Source: Nemophila menziesii (taxonomy: Eukaryota; Streptophyta; Magnoliopsida; Boraginales; Hydrophyllaceae). Taken from it: DNA of 64,000 bases. Position 1 is the first letter of the stretch. Each line of letters begins with the position of its first letter. Under the pieces are notes generated by a model. The model searched no databases. It was not told where the DNA came from and saw only the letters and a list, made by a program, of their open reading frames with translations. The translations under genes were made by a program, and so were the position numbers. Of this stretch, positions 45,648 through 56,289 are shown one piece after another. The DNA lies in NCBI GenBank assembly GCA_029959085.1, contig JARWIR010000179.1, positions 186,001 through 250,000 of the forward strand. Direction: 5' to 3'.

Positions 45648-46629
45648 TAATTATTAATTAAAGTAAGTAATTTAATTTTTTAAAATCAAAGAATATACCT
45701 TATGAATGACCTCTCGGGTTTGCGAAAAATTTCTCGAACCAGCCTTGCCCGATTTTTTTTGTTTTTTCATGTTCGCCTTGTTAGTACAGCCTGCATCTGT
45801 TTCAATATATTTCAGAAACGTTAAGTACTTTTTTTTAAATAATAAAACTTTCTACTTAAGAGTCCTTGTTATCCCACATCCTACAACTCCTTATCCAAAT
45901 ATCCGGATTAACATCAGGTGGTGTTTTCTTCTTATAATAGTATGTTTTCTGCAAGTCACCCTTCCATGCCCTATACCTAGTCGACTGGCTCTTGTTCAAA
46001 TGCTTTTGGATTTCCGGCCAGTCGGGTCTGGTACGCCAGTTATCGAGGTCGAAAAATTGCTTAAGTCGGTCCATAATAGTAGCTTTCATCCCGTCAGGCA
46101 CCTCCTTCCAGGTCCTGTAGCAAGGCGGGACATTCTTTCGTACAGTCGCCCCTAATACCTGTGAAACGTGGTGACCATACTCCCCGATAGGGTTCCACGT
46201 CTCGCCTAGCATGCAAAATTCTACGGACAAAGGGTAACCGTATTTCTCTAGGGCTTCAAGGGCAGTCTTTAAAGAATTGGTTCCTCGAGATTTTCTTTTC
46301 CGTGTATCTGGTTTAAAATAAATTGAATTAATTTTAAATTGATAAATTCTTATTAATTAAATATTTTAATTACCCCGGTGCCGGCACAGGTGGATAAAGT
46401 GCGGTCCGGATTCCTAGAGGGATCCTGACTATCTCCATCACCGTCATGTCCTCGAGCCATTACATCAGCCATCTAAAATTTAACGAAATGACATAAAAAT
46501 AAAATATTACAAACCAATCGAATAAATTAAATTAATTATTACAAATAATAAATATATAATAAAATATAATAAATATAACATTAATCCAATCCGGATGGTA
46601 TCTGTATCCAAAAATAACAAGTCAGTCCA

Positions 46630-46785
46630 TAAAATAGTAAAGTTTCCTAAAAAGGAAACTTTCCTAAAATGGAAAGTCTCCAAACAAGGAATGTTTCCAT
46701 TTTTGTGAACTTTACTTTTTAGAAAAGTTTCAGTTTTAGGAAACTTCCCTGTAATGTAAAGTTTCCTAAAATGGAAATATTCCTT
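46630..46785. repeat. Second GGAAASTTTCC array, 5' side of TNPA gene
   Basis: Repeated GGAAACTTTCC / GGAAAGT-like palindromic 11-mers with short linkers, upstream of the TNPA ATG at 46,472, probably in a leader intron. Confidence 0.8.
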
Positions 46786-47654
46786 ATAAGTCATTTTAAA
46801 CAAAAAAATTTTGCCAAAAATTTTTTACCCTAATTTTTTTTTAAAATTATTTTCTTAAAATCCTAGAAATTATTTTATTCTACTCTTTTTCCCTAAATTC
46901 TTTCCTAAAACCCTAAAAATTGTTTTCTATTTTTAAAAATTACAAATCATGTATTAATCATGTTATGAATATAATTATTCTTTTAAAACATAATTCAGAT
47001 TTATTTAAAAACCCTATCTAAACACATTTTTTTTCAATCAATTTTTTAAAAAAAAAAATCTACAATTAAAAATCACAAAAAAATATTAATGATGATATAC
47101 ATAAATTCCACTATCAAATCACCCAAAAAAGTACATATATAATTCAGAAGTAAATAAAAATCCTATTTAAACACTTATTTTTCAATCAAAAAATAGAAAA
47201 AATTAATGTCTATACTTAAAAACCACAAATCACTTAATGATGATGTTATACATACAATTACATTTTCTGAACACCCTAAAATATACATGCATAACTCGGA
47301 ATTTATCAAAAATTAAATACGAAAACAAAAAATTTCAATAAAAATGGAAAAAAATATTAATTGCACAAAGGGGATGAAAATTGCACCTTTTTACGTTGGA
47401 ATTGAAGAGATGTTGATGAAGCCATGCCAAACATAGATTGTCATAAACAACGAATAAAAAAGAAGATTAGGATAAAAGAAGTAATAAAAAATGAATAATA
47501 ATTAAATTAGATAATGATTATACCTTGTTAGCAAGAGATTAAGCTTCGAAAATGCTTTGATTGTGCTCGGAAATGGAGTTAGGATGATTTGGGGCGGAAA
47601 TGGAAGGTTTTGGTGATGATATAATATAGAAAATGAGCTCATGGTAGGGTTTTA

Positions 47655-47970
47655 TAGATTTTTATTGTTAGCGACGACTTATGACGTCGCTAATTTTTTA
47701 GAAGTCGTCGCTAACTTTGCCACGCGTCACGTAACGTAGGCACGAACTTTGCGTGTCTGTACTTAGCGACGACGCGTGTCGTCGCTAACTATACGTGTCG
47801 TCTCAAATACGAATGGGCTGGTATTCTGACCGCCCAAATTGACCAATCGAAAATTTGGGAATTGTTAGCGACGAGTAAAGTCGTCGCTAAGTTGTTGGAA
47901 TCTCGTCGCTAATAGTTATCGACGAGTTCTTCGCTTAAATGTCGTAGCTAAGATAAAGAACTCGTCGCTA
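47655..47970. repeat. Internal cluster of CACTA subterminal motif
   Basis: About ten copies of GTTAGCGACGA / TCGTCGCTAA in both orientations, in the middle of the element between the 3' end of the TNPD-like gene (about 48,160) and the 5' region of the TNPA-like gene. No CACTA terminus or target duplication is visible here, so it is not simply a second element end. The position suggests a promoter or control region for the TNPA gene. Confidence 0.8.
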
Positions 47971-48161
47971 ATTTTTTTCCTTTTCTTTTCTTTCTTATTC
48001 TTGATTTAAATTATACCTATTTATGACATCTTAAATTTAAAACAACAAAACCAGACATCAAAATGAATCGATAAATAACATTTTAACAACCATAAATTTA
48101 AAATCAAATCCATGCGAAGAAAATTTAATAATGAAACAAAAAACGTTAAAAAATCAAATAT

Positions 48162-51100
48162 CTAATCAGTTTCGTATCCGCTAGTGTCTACGGGCTCCTC
48201 ATCGCTATCAATCGTAATAGGTTCCTCATCTCCGTACTCCTCCCACGTGTCATCTAACATCTCCTCGTTTTCATAAAAAACTAAGTCAACATGCAAATCA
48301 CTGATGAGTGTCTCCGTGTCAAGCACGATCTCTTTAGTAGTTGCCAAGTCCAGTCGTGAGTAATCAGTTTGCGTGTTAACCAAAATATCCTGATACGCGT
48401 GTTATCAGTAAATACTGACTCCGCACCTCATAACTCGGGGCTCCACCCGTGACGATCGTTGATTTCCCAAACAGCTTTCCATCATTTCATTGTTTTCTTT
48501 GTGCTGATCTCGTCAATGTAAAACACTTTTTTGACTTACATTGCTAAGATGTATAGTTCTGTCTCCCACCAAAAAGTAGATGTGTTGATGAAGGTTACCC
48601 CGTGTTCTTTCCTTACCTTCGATGTATTATACCACTTACAAACGAATAACACAACAGAACAACCATCATTGAATGTAACCTTTACAATTTTCACTAATTC
48701 ACTGTAAAAAGGGGTCTCATTATACATGATAGATACTCCGTAATCTTGAGTCACTCTTTTTTCTCCTTTTGCCCTAGTAACCCATTTAACACCATTCACG
48801 ATACATGAATCGTATATATGGACCGGACCATAAGACATGCTCGCCAAGGACAATATCTCAAGTGTAGCTATTGGATCACTAGCCACGCGCATGGCATGAA
48901 TCTAGCAAACGTAAAAAGAGTTTAGTAATTTTCAAATAAGGAAAGTTTCCAAATAGGTAAAGTTTCCAACTAGGGAAAGTTTCCAACTAGCGAGAGTTCC
49001 GAAATAAGGAAAGATTCCAAATAAAGAAAGTTTCCAAATAGGGAAAGTTTCCAACTAGGGAGATGTTCCAAATAAGAAAGGTTTCCAAAGAAAGAAAGTT
49101 TCCAAATAAGGAAACTTTCCAAATAAAGAAATTTTCCAACTAGGTAAAGTTTCTAACTTAATATACATGTTACGTACCTTTTCCAATTCCACTCCTTAAA
49201 GATAGCGTGGATTTGTGTTCTCTAAATTGTAAGAAAATAATAAAAATTAATGAGCAAATAAATTTTTAAACATAAATTACGTATCCTTAAATCAGCTATG
49301 TTTTGATCTCGTCACAATTATTCAGAATGTACCAGGTGATTTGATCCTTCATTTTACGTGGTATATGACCAAACTCTATTTTACCAACGGGAGTACACTA
49401 ACACTTAAAAACGGATAACTCTTTCGGTTTGGGCAGTGGGTCGTTGTATCTACCCGGATCATTGAACTTTGTATTTTTTTCTCGAAGATACCGTGATATG
49501 AATGTCAACGTCTCTTCAACAACATAACCCTCAGCGATTGAACCCTCTAGCCTAGCAGGGTTCCGAATATACTCTTTTAACTTTTTCAAATACCTTTCAA
49601 ACAGATACATCCACCACATTTGAACGGGACCCCCTAATAATGCTTTGTCGTATAAGTGTATCACCAAGTGGATCATTATATCAAAAAATGCAGGAGGTAA
49701 AACCAATTCTAGTTTGCACATCACTTCAACCACTCCCGCCTTACCAGATTCGAACTCTTTCCTACTCAAATTCTTGTTACAAACGACTCTAAACACGTTA
49801 GCCAACCCAATGATCGCATCGTTAATTGATTTAACCTCTATAAGCCCGGGTAAACTAGCCACAAAAAGATACCGCATCGTTACGTGACAGTCATGAGATT
49901 GCATTCCAATAATCTTACCCGTGTCAATTTGTACATTATTCCTCAAACTAGACGCGAAACCATCAGGAAACTTGTGTGTCTTCAACTAGTCAAGAAATGA
50001 TTTCCTCTTATCAGTAGACAACGTATACTTTCCTCGCTTGAGTACCGATTTACCTCCTTTTGTTATCAACCACAATTCTTTCCTGATGCCCATATCTTTA
50101 AGATCCATTCTCGCCTTCGCGTTATCTTTGTTGGGTTTCCCATCAAGTCCTACAACTGTACAGAGCAAGCTATCGCAAACATTCTTCTCGCAATGCATAA
50201 CATCGATGTTATGTTTTAACAGATTTTCCGACCAATAAGGTAAGCGATAAAAAATACTCTTCTTCTTCTAGTTAAACTCGCGAGGACCCGTTTTTTTGTC
50301 ACTTTGCCCCCAAAATCCTCGTGTTTACCAAGAAACACAATGGGCATCCCATCTAGCTGTGTTTGAATATCTGTTGGACTATATTTCCTCGGGGGGCCCT
50401 CATTTCTTTACTGGGACACAAAGTTTCTCGTAGATAACCATCGTCTATGATCAAAATATACTACACCGTTTTTCACCTTCAACGACAGAGTAGAATCCAT
50501 GCATTCTGGACACACTAAGTAACCTTGACCTGCCAACATGATGTGTATGACCTAGCGGGGTAGTCATTAGTGGTGGACAACAAATAAACTTTCATCGTAA
50601 ACTCTTCCTTCTTGTGGGAATCATACATAAGTATCCCTTTATCCCACAACTCGTCCAACTCATCTATCATAGGGCAGAGGTAGACATCCATGTCCTTACC
50701 GGGTGAACGAGGACATCTGCATATAAAAAAGGACAAAAACCATCGACACCGAGACCCAAATATACATTACGAGGTTCGCTAGCAAACTCAGGGTGTAGCA
50801 CTGCAAATCTCTTCCAACTATCACCATCAACTGGATGACGCAACACATCTGGATTGGTACTATTTCCGGTAAGGTGCCATATCATGTCTTCGGTTGTGTG
50901 TTTTGATGCGTATAGACGCTGCAACCTCGGGGCAATTAAAAAATTACGAAGCTTTTTATGGGGTAGTTTCTTACCCTTTTTTGGATCCCATCTAGACTCA
51001 TTGCATACTGAACGCTTGTCGAGAAATTCATTCTCCTTGTAAAAAATGGCACAATCATTCAAGCAAACATCAATAGTAGTGTAACCCATACCCATACCCA

Positions 51101-51710
51101 TACTTTTGAGCTTCTTGTTGCATTCCTCGTAAGACCCAGGCAAATTGTGAGATTTGGGCAAAACACGCCAAACCAATTCCAATAGCTCGGTGAAAGATCT
51201 GTTAGACCACTTGTTTTTTACCTTTATGTGCATAAGCTTTGCAATGAAATTCAAGGAACTTATCACTGTAGATCCAGGATATAATTCGGTCTCCATTTCC
51301 TCGAACATAGATTCAAAAATGCCACGACTTGGTTGATTTGCTTCTGTCATCACGGTATCACCTGAATGTCCACCAATATCGTACCTGGTTCTCAAATCGT
51401 CATATGCATTTAACATTTCATTTTCTGGATTTGGCACGGTTTCTTTGGGAATGTCTAGTGTTTCACCGTGTTTTGTTCAAACCTCATACGTGGACATAAC
51501 CCCATTAGTTAAAAGGTGAGCCTGAACCGTTTGTGATGGATAACGACGATTATTCGAACAACGAGTACATGGGAAAAAATATAGTCATTACAACTATCTT
51601 GTTTGGCGGAATACTCAACAAAATCTGTTACACCATAAATATATTCTTCCGACAGAAGATTAGTGGCTTTGATCCAACTCTTATCAAGACCCGAAGATAT
51701 CTTTTAATAA
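48162..51710 (-). pseudogene. TNPD/Tnp2-type CACTA transposase, decayed
   Basis: Catalytic transposase of the CACTA element, minus strand. Domains in order: transposase-associated N-terminus (about 51,700-51,470; SWIKATNLLSEEY, CxRC-like, SQTVQAHLLTNGVM, a TGA where Trp is expected before TKHGE). Then the Tnp2 core (51,437-50,500; FNDCAIF-like CLNDCAIFYKEN, DMIWHLTGN, LRHPVDGDSWKRF, PGKDMDVYLCPMIDELDELW). Next the MHCEKNVCDSLLCTVVGLDG block (50,198-49,989) and DUF4218-like sequence (SHDCHVTMRYLFVASLPGLI, FFDIMIHLVIHL, EGSIAEGYVVEETL; 49,985-49,398). Last is DUF4216-like sequence (VNGVKWVTRAKGEKRVTQDY, CSVVLFVCKW; 48,892-48,536) and a short acidic tail. A TAG at 49,986-49,988 and frameshifts around 50,200-50,500 inactivate it. 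The introns near 49,380-48,900 contain a palindrome array. Confidence 0.9.
48935..49150. repeat. GGAAAGTTTCC tandem array in TNPD intron
   Basis: Thirteen or so units of about 16 bp built on GGAAAGTTTCCAAATA or GGAAAGTTTCCAACTA, between the DUF4218 and DUF4216 exons. Each unit contains an 11-bp near-palindrome. It is more regular than the two arrays around the TNPA gene. Confidence 0.88.
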
Positions 51711-52600
51711 TAATTTGATTTAGCTAATCAACTACAAGCGTACGGAAATAATATAAATAATTATTACAACCCAAATGGTAAATAAATTAAAAATTACAAC
51801 CCAAATGAATAAAATAATTAAAATTACAACACATTGAATGAATTAAAATTACAAACTATTAAATAGAAAAACAATTTCATATATAACTGATTGAACAAAT
51901 ACATATATATATAAGAAAATAATAAACAATTGCTGAATCACAACATATCAATCAAAAATAAAATCATAAAACAAGTATTTATTAGCCTAATCACATTATA
52001 TACAATGTGTTCACATATTTATTAACAATTATAATCAAAATAATCGAATTATAAAAAAATATGAATTTCATTGAAAATACCTTGAAATTGGATGGGAAGA
52101 TTGAAGATTAATCATACCCCACCTTGAATGCGGACCCGTTAATGGTGTAACAATTATTTATTAACCTAATCAAACATCAGATCATGCAATTCACCATCAA
52201 ATTCAAAAAATAAAAACTAAAAAAAATCGTATTTTTAGAAGAAATACCTTGAATTGATGGGAAGATTGAAGACTGACCATACACCACCTTGAATGTGGAC
52301 CCGTTAATAAAGTAACAATTATGTATTGACCTGATCAAACATCAAATCATGCAATTCACCATCAAATTCAACAAAAATAAAAATAAAAGAAAATCGAATT
52401 TTTTGAAAAATACCTTGAATTGGATGAAGAGTATGTAGATTAACCTTGCCCAAACTCAAATATGGACCTATGAATGGTGTTAGATGACTTAAAGAATCAA
52501 GTAGTAAAGATTTGAGAAAATAGGAGTTAGGTTTTTGAAAGAGAGTGGGAGAAAATATTAATAATGGGGTATTTTCTGTGTAGAAAAAACTGCTTGCATT
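51711..52600. other. CACTA 5' region without coding signal
   Basis: AT-rich. Contains three related direct copies of about 150 bp centred on ATACCTTGAATTGGATG(GG)AAGA...CCTTGAATGTGGACC at about 52,075, 52,250 and 52,410. In the reading direction of the transposase gene this would be leader or promoter sequence. Confidence 0.5.
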
Positions 52601-52609
52601 TAATAATAA

Positions 52610-52860
52610 AACATAGCGACGACATTACTCGTTGCTAATTACAACCCACAATTAGCGACAACATTTTTACTAAAAACTTAATCGAAAAAAAATTAATTTA
52701 TTAGCGGTGAAATTCGTATTCTCTAACGACGAAAACTCGTCGTCACTAATAAGGATTGTTATTAGCGACGAAATTTTAATTGATTAGCGATGAAATCGCG
52801 CAGTCGTCGCTAACCTATGAAAACTAGCAACGAACGCGGGTCGTCGCTAACTTTGTCATC
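52610..52860. repeat. CACTA subterminal motif cluster, right end
   Basis: Many AGCGACGA / TCGTCGCTA motifs in both orientations next to the right terminus, mirroring 43,795-44,120. Several copies carry substitutions (GGTGAAAT, GATGAAAT), indicating age. Confidence 0.9.
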
Positions 52861-52885
52861 CCTAAAAAGCCGAACTGTAGTAGTG

Positions 52886-54107
52886 GTGATGGTGAAAGAG
52901 GTAGATTCAAAGAGGAGAAAAGCAAGGATAGGGAGGAGGAAGCACGAGACTTTTTTGAAATGGGTTAGCCTAAAAACAAATTAAAGTTAAAAGAAAGAAA
53001 ACTGTGTGTAATGTGTACCAATATATAAAGGAGAGGCGGTTAGGGTTTTGTGACAAAATAGATGATGAGGAGATATGTATGTAAGACTAAAATAATTATA
53101 AAATGAGAAAAAGCACTATTTGTAAACTATTTTAAAATATCTTTTGCAAAGAACAAATGATTTTAATATTTTGTGCTAATCTAGATTTCTTTTTGATTTG
53201 CACTGTCTATTTTTTCGACAATGATCTTTACTAATCATTCGCGATGTTCTTTTGTCGCGAATGGATCATTGCCAATATTCGTCAACAATAACCTATCATT
53301 AACTGCAAAACCAATTGGTCTTTTCTTTTGGGAAATTTAAAAAAATAGATTTATTTTTAAACCATTATTTTCTTTTTGTATTTTCTTCGTGGTTTTATTT
53401 TTGTACTTCCAATTTTACTAACCATAATTATATAAAATGAATTAAATATACAAAACGAATAAAGATACGTTTTAGATTGATAAAATGAAAAGTAAGATGA
53501 AAATTAAACAGTATATGGAGAATATTAAATAAAGAGTTTATACAGATCGTTGATAGAAAATAGAGTATGTTGGAGATAAAACTAATCGTCAGAGAGGTTT
53601 AAATCATCTTCATCTTTGACTTCGAGTCATATTCGACTAAGACATACCAAATGATAACTTGAAGGAGTTGGAACAGGATTGGGAGGTATGGTGGGAACGA
53701 AAATCAAAAGTCCCTCGACTGCGCTTATCCGATTAACCTAGACGATTTCTCCACTCATTCTCATTTAATCGAGAGTATAAATGGGGTTGGTGGTAGCTTT
53801 CGAACTCTTTGATCGGGCCTTAGGAAATTATGGTTGTTGGCCTTTTGAAATCAAATATTTATTGATTTCCACCAATTTCGTTAAAATATCATAACATCTC
53901 AAGTGGTGCGGATGACTCAGCAACCCTCAGACGTTTAACCTTCTGAAAGGGTCCAACACTAGTCATCCAACTTTGCGAAGTCAGTCCCATCCATTTTCTG
54001 GCGACACCCATCTCTGTTTTGGCCTGATCCTTTTGCGTCAAAGAAGGAGGATAAAGATGTCAAAGTCTCTAACTATGTCTGTGACTGCCGGACTCATGCA
54101 CGCATCT
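52886..54107. repeat. Block B, part 2
   Basis: Continues block B after the CACTA element. Aligned with 3956-4298 and 5641-6512 of block A. It lacks the 1.33-kb insertion of block A. Starts with the right target copy GTG. Confidence 0.85.
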
Positions 54108-55685
54108 GATGTCTCCCTATTATTTCTAAATATTATCCCTTAGGAGACATCATTTTAGGTGAATATTTGACTTATTTGATAGACTTTTATGCTTATTTCG
54201 TCATATTACACTTTTTCCCCTTGGAATTAGACTATTTGCATTTTTAGAGCTTTTGTGCATTAATTTGTTTGTTTTTAGTATAAAGTTCTTAGGTTCGTGG
54301 ATTCTATGGAGAACCAATACAAGGAGGAGAAGTGAGAATTAAAGTCCTAGATAGTGTGGAGGAGCTAAAGGCAAAAAAAAATTACCGAAGAATTGACTAG
54401 AGGAGTTGCATATCTGGAAGGCTGTTTCTAATTGCTATTTTTGTGCCACATAGGAGCGGATTCAGCCTTTGGGCTGTGAAATAGGTTTTATTCCTTATTA
54501 AGTTAGGAAGATTTTGCAACTGGAGTTAGTCCATTTGGAGTTGATATGTAAAAGTTACAGCCGTTTTACTAAGGGTTGTACACCAATTACAGGAATTAAA
54601 GAAGAAGAAGATGGGCTTGGGCTATTTATATTTTGACCTAATGCTTTTAACCTAAGCCCTAATCCGAATTTACTAGTATAAATAGACCCTTTAGCCTTCT
54701 TTTTACACACACTTCATAGAATTACATCAGAGGTTTCATATTTTTACATCAGAGCAAGAAGGCAGAGGAGAAGTTAGAGTTGGAGGAATTTTATTCTTTC
54801 CAACAACAGCCAACCAAACCTTTAGGTTATCTATTTCTTTTCTATAATTGAATTATGTCTTCTTTTTCTATAATTTTAGTCTTTAATTTTATTATGAGCT
54901 AAACTTTCATATACTTGAGAATCACAATTAAGAGATGAACCCTAATTAATTTATTCTATGTTTTAGATTTCGGAGTTTTATGATTTTAAATTGAATTGAG
55001 TCTTATATATTGGATATTAATTTGTTTTCATTACTATTTATTTTCGGTACAACTAGAAATAGCTTTTATTATTTGGGCTATTCACTTTAGTGGCAAAAGT
55101 GATCATCCGACAGAGGGGTTTAAATACAAACTTAGGTAATACCCGTGTAATGTTCGTTATTGACCGATAGGCTTAATTAATTACATTGCCAAAAAGGTAA
55201 ATACTTCACATCCAAAGAGGCATATTCGCTCATTTAGGGGTTTATAGTACTTTAAGATAGCTCCTAGGTCCACCCGACATGGGGCTAGGAGACATTAGAG
55301 TCCCGACTAATATAATAATACCAATTCCACCCTTAAACAAAACATTGATTACGTTAATTATGTGGATTCCTTGCGATACTCAAGTACATATCTCATCTCT
55401 GAAGTTAGTCCTTTTACTTGCATTATTTGTTTTCAATTATTTATTTTAATTAGTCTTTATTTTATTGCATCCTTTAGTTTTTGAGAAAACCAAACAAAAA
55501 TCATATTATTTTACTTTTCTGTCAAGCAATTATTTCTACTATCTGATTAATACTTGAGTTGTACCTAATCTGTCTCTGAGAACGAAATCTGATTTATCGG
55601 AGTATTACTTGGACAATCGTGCACTTTCGGTATTGTGGTTCCTTTATTTTCAATACTTAATTTTATAACACCCCAAGACCCACCA
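54108..55685 (+). mobile_element. Athila-like 5' LTR (block B)
   Basis: 1578 bp from TGATGTCTCCC to GACCCACCA, followed directly by a primer-binding site, so it is a 5' LTR. Orthologous in position to the solo LTR at 6513-8083. A promoter-like GTATAAATAGACCC lies near 54,676. Confidence 0.9.
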
Positions 55686-55691
55686 AATTTT

Positions 55692-55709
55692 TGGCGCCGC
55701 TGCCGGGGA
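55692..55709 (+). promoter_or_regulatory. Primer-binding site, tRNA-Asp type
   Basis: TGGCGCCGCTGCCGGGGA, 6 bases after the LTR end, identical to the site at 12,551-12,534. It is close to the complement of the plant tRNA-Asp 3' end. Confidence 0.88.
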
Positions 55710-55817
55710 CAGTAGCGTGTGACCCCGGTGTTAATCTTTAGTAGTTTAATTGTTATTTTATTTTTCAGTTTTAAGCTTTGGTTTGTTCGTTCTTTCTCAG
55801 GTTTACAGGTCTGGTGT

Positions 55818-56219
55818 ATGCTCGATAATCCTGAGATATTAATCAAAATTGCAAACAAGAAAAAGAAAGAAGAGAAAGAATCTCAAGAAAGAGAGGAAAA
55901 CTTAGCCCAAGAAGCAAAAATGGCTGAAGAAAACAATTTTCAACCTCCTCTTGTTCCACAAGTTCAACATCCAGCTAATAATGGTCCATGGTTCATGCAC
56001 GGTCCTGAACAAGCTCCATATCGCGCTCATGTTCTTGTTATTGAGAAAAAACTCTCTGGCATGGAGAAGAAATTGCATAACACACTTGAGCAGCAATTGA
56101 AACAGCTTACCTTAGCTTTTGAAGAAGGTTTTTCCAGAAGAAGAGCAGAAGATATGTATGAGTGTTCTAAATGTGGATTACAAGATCATGATTGGGAGCA
56201 TTTTCCAAGCAATACATAA
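55818..56219 (+). pseudogene. Internally deleted Athila-like gag
   Basis: A 133-codon open frame from the ATG at 55,818. It begins with LDNPEILIKIANKKKKEEKE and an acidic/basic helix, then the gag-conserved GPWFMHGPEQAPYRA. It jumps directly to a coiled-coil-like stretch (EKKLSGMEKKLHNTLEQQLK) and a knuckle-like CSKCGLQDHDWEHF in which the last Cys is replaced. Compared with the gag at 12,427-11,931, the capsid region is missing, so an internal deletion joined the gag N-terminus to a downstream segment while keeping the frame. No protease or polymerase follows; dispersed repeats begin by about 56,290. Confidence 0.7.
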
Positions 56220-56289
56220 GCCGTGATGTTTTTTAACAACCGAGGGGAAACCATTTGGGTTTCCCTTGAACGCTGTTTATGGAAAAAAA

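Larger units (their letters stand above)
44407..46472 (-). pseudogene. TNPA-like gene of CACTA element (Transposase_24 type)
   Basis: Minus-strand exons. A first exon begins MADVMARGHDGDGDSQDPSR (46,472 to about 46,376). The second (about 46,309-45,856) holds the conserved plant transposase_24 region: GYPLSVEFCM, GEYGHHVSQVLG, NVPPCYRTWKEVPDGMK, FFDLDNWRTRPDWPEIQKHL, then RYRAWKGDL. Short exons follow near 45,800-45,710 (AGCTNKANMKK) and 45,360-45,212 (KELLSCFDES, EDEWRNPAYKECN). The 3' part (44,960-44,407) has MYREKLKEIVCEKGAAS, MGPPKTAWVTGFGQVHKKAR and a Glu/Asp-rich tail. An in-frame TAA before MGPPK, a likely frameshift at about 44,620 and another near 45,300 disable it. In the family this protein binds the subterminal motifs and regulates transposition. 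Confidence 0.8.
43782..52885 (-). mobile_element. Complete CACTA (En/Spm) element, 9104 bp, GTG duplication
   Basis: Starts CACAACTACAATCGGCTTTT. The other end, read inward on the minus strand, is CACTACTACAGTTCGGCTTT. Flanked by GTG on both sides (43,779-43,781 and 52,886-52,888), the 3-bp duplication typical of CACTA elements. The flanks joined together align gap-free with the empty site at 3950-3972 in block A. It carries a TNPD-type and a TNPA-type gene on the minus strand, dense AGCGACGAC/GTCGTCGCT motifs at both ends, and a third internal motif cluster. The left terminus has drifted (CACAA for CACTA), and both genes contain stops, so it is probably non-autonomous now. Confidence 0.95.

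Noticed and set aside
47655..47970. A second complete CACTA element boundary
   Set aside because: No CACTA-type terminus or matching 3-bp duplication found near the internal motif cluster, while the outer borders have both.
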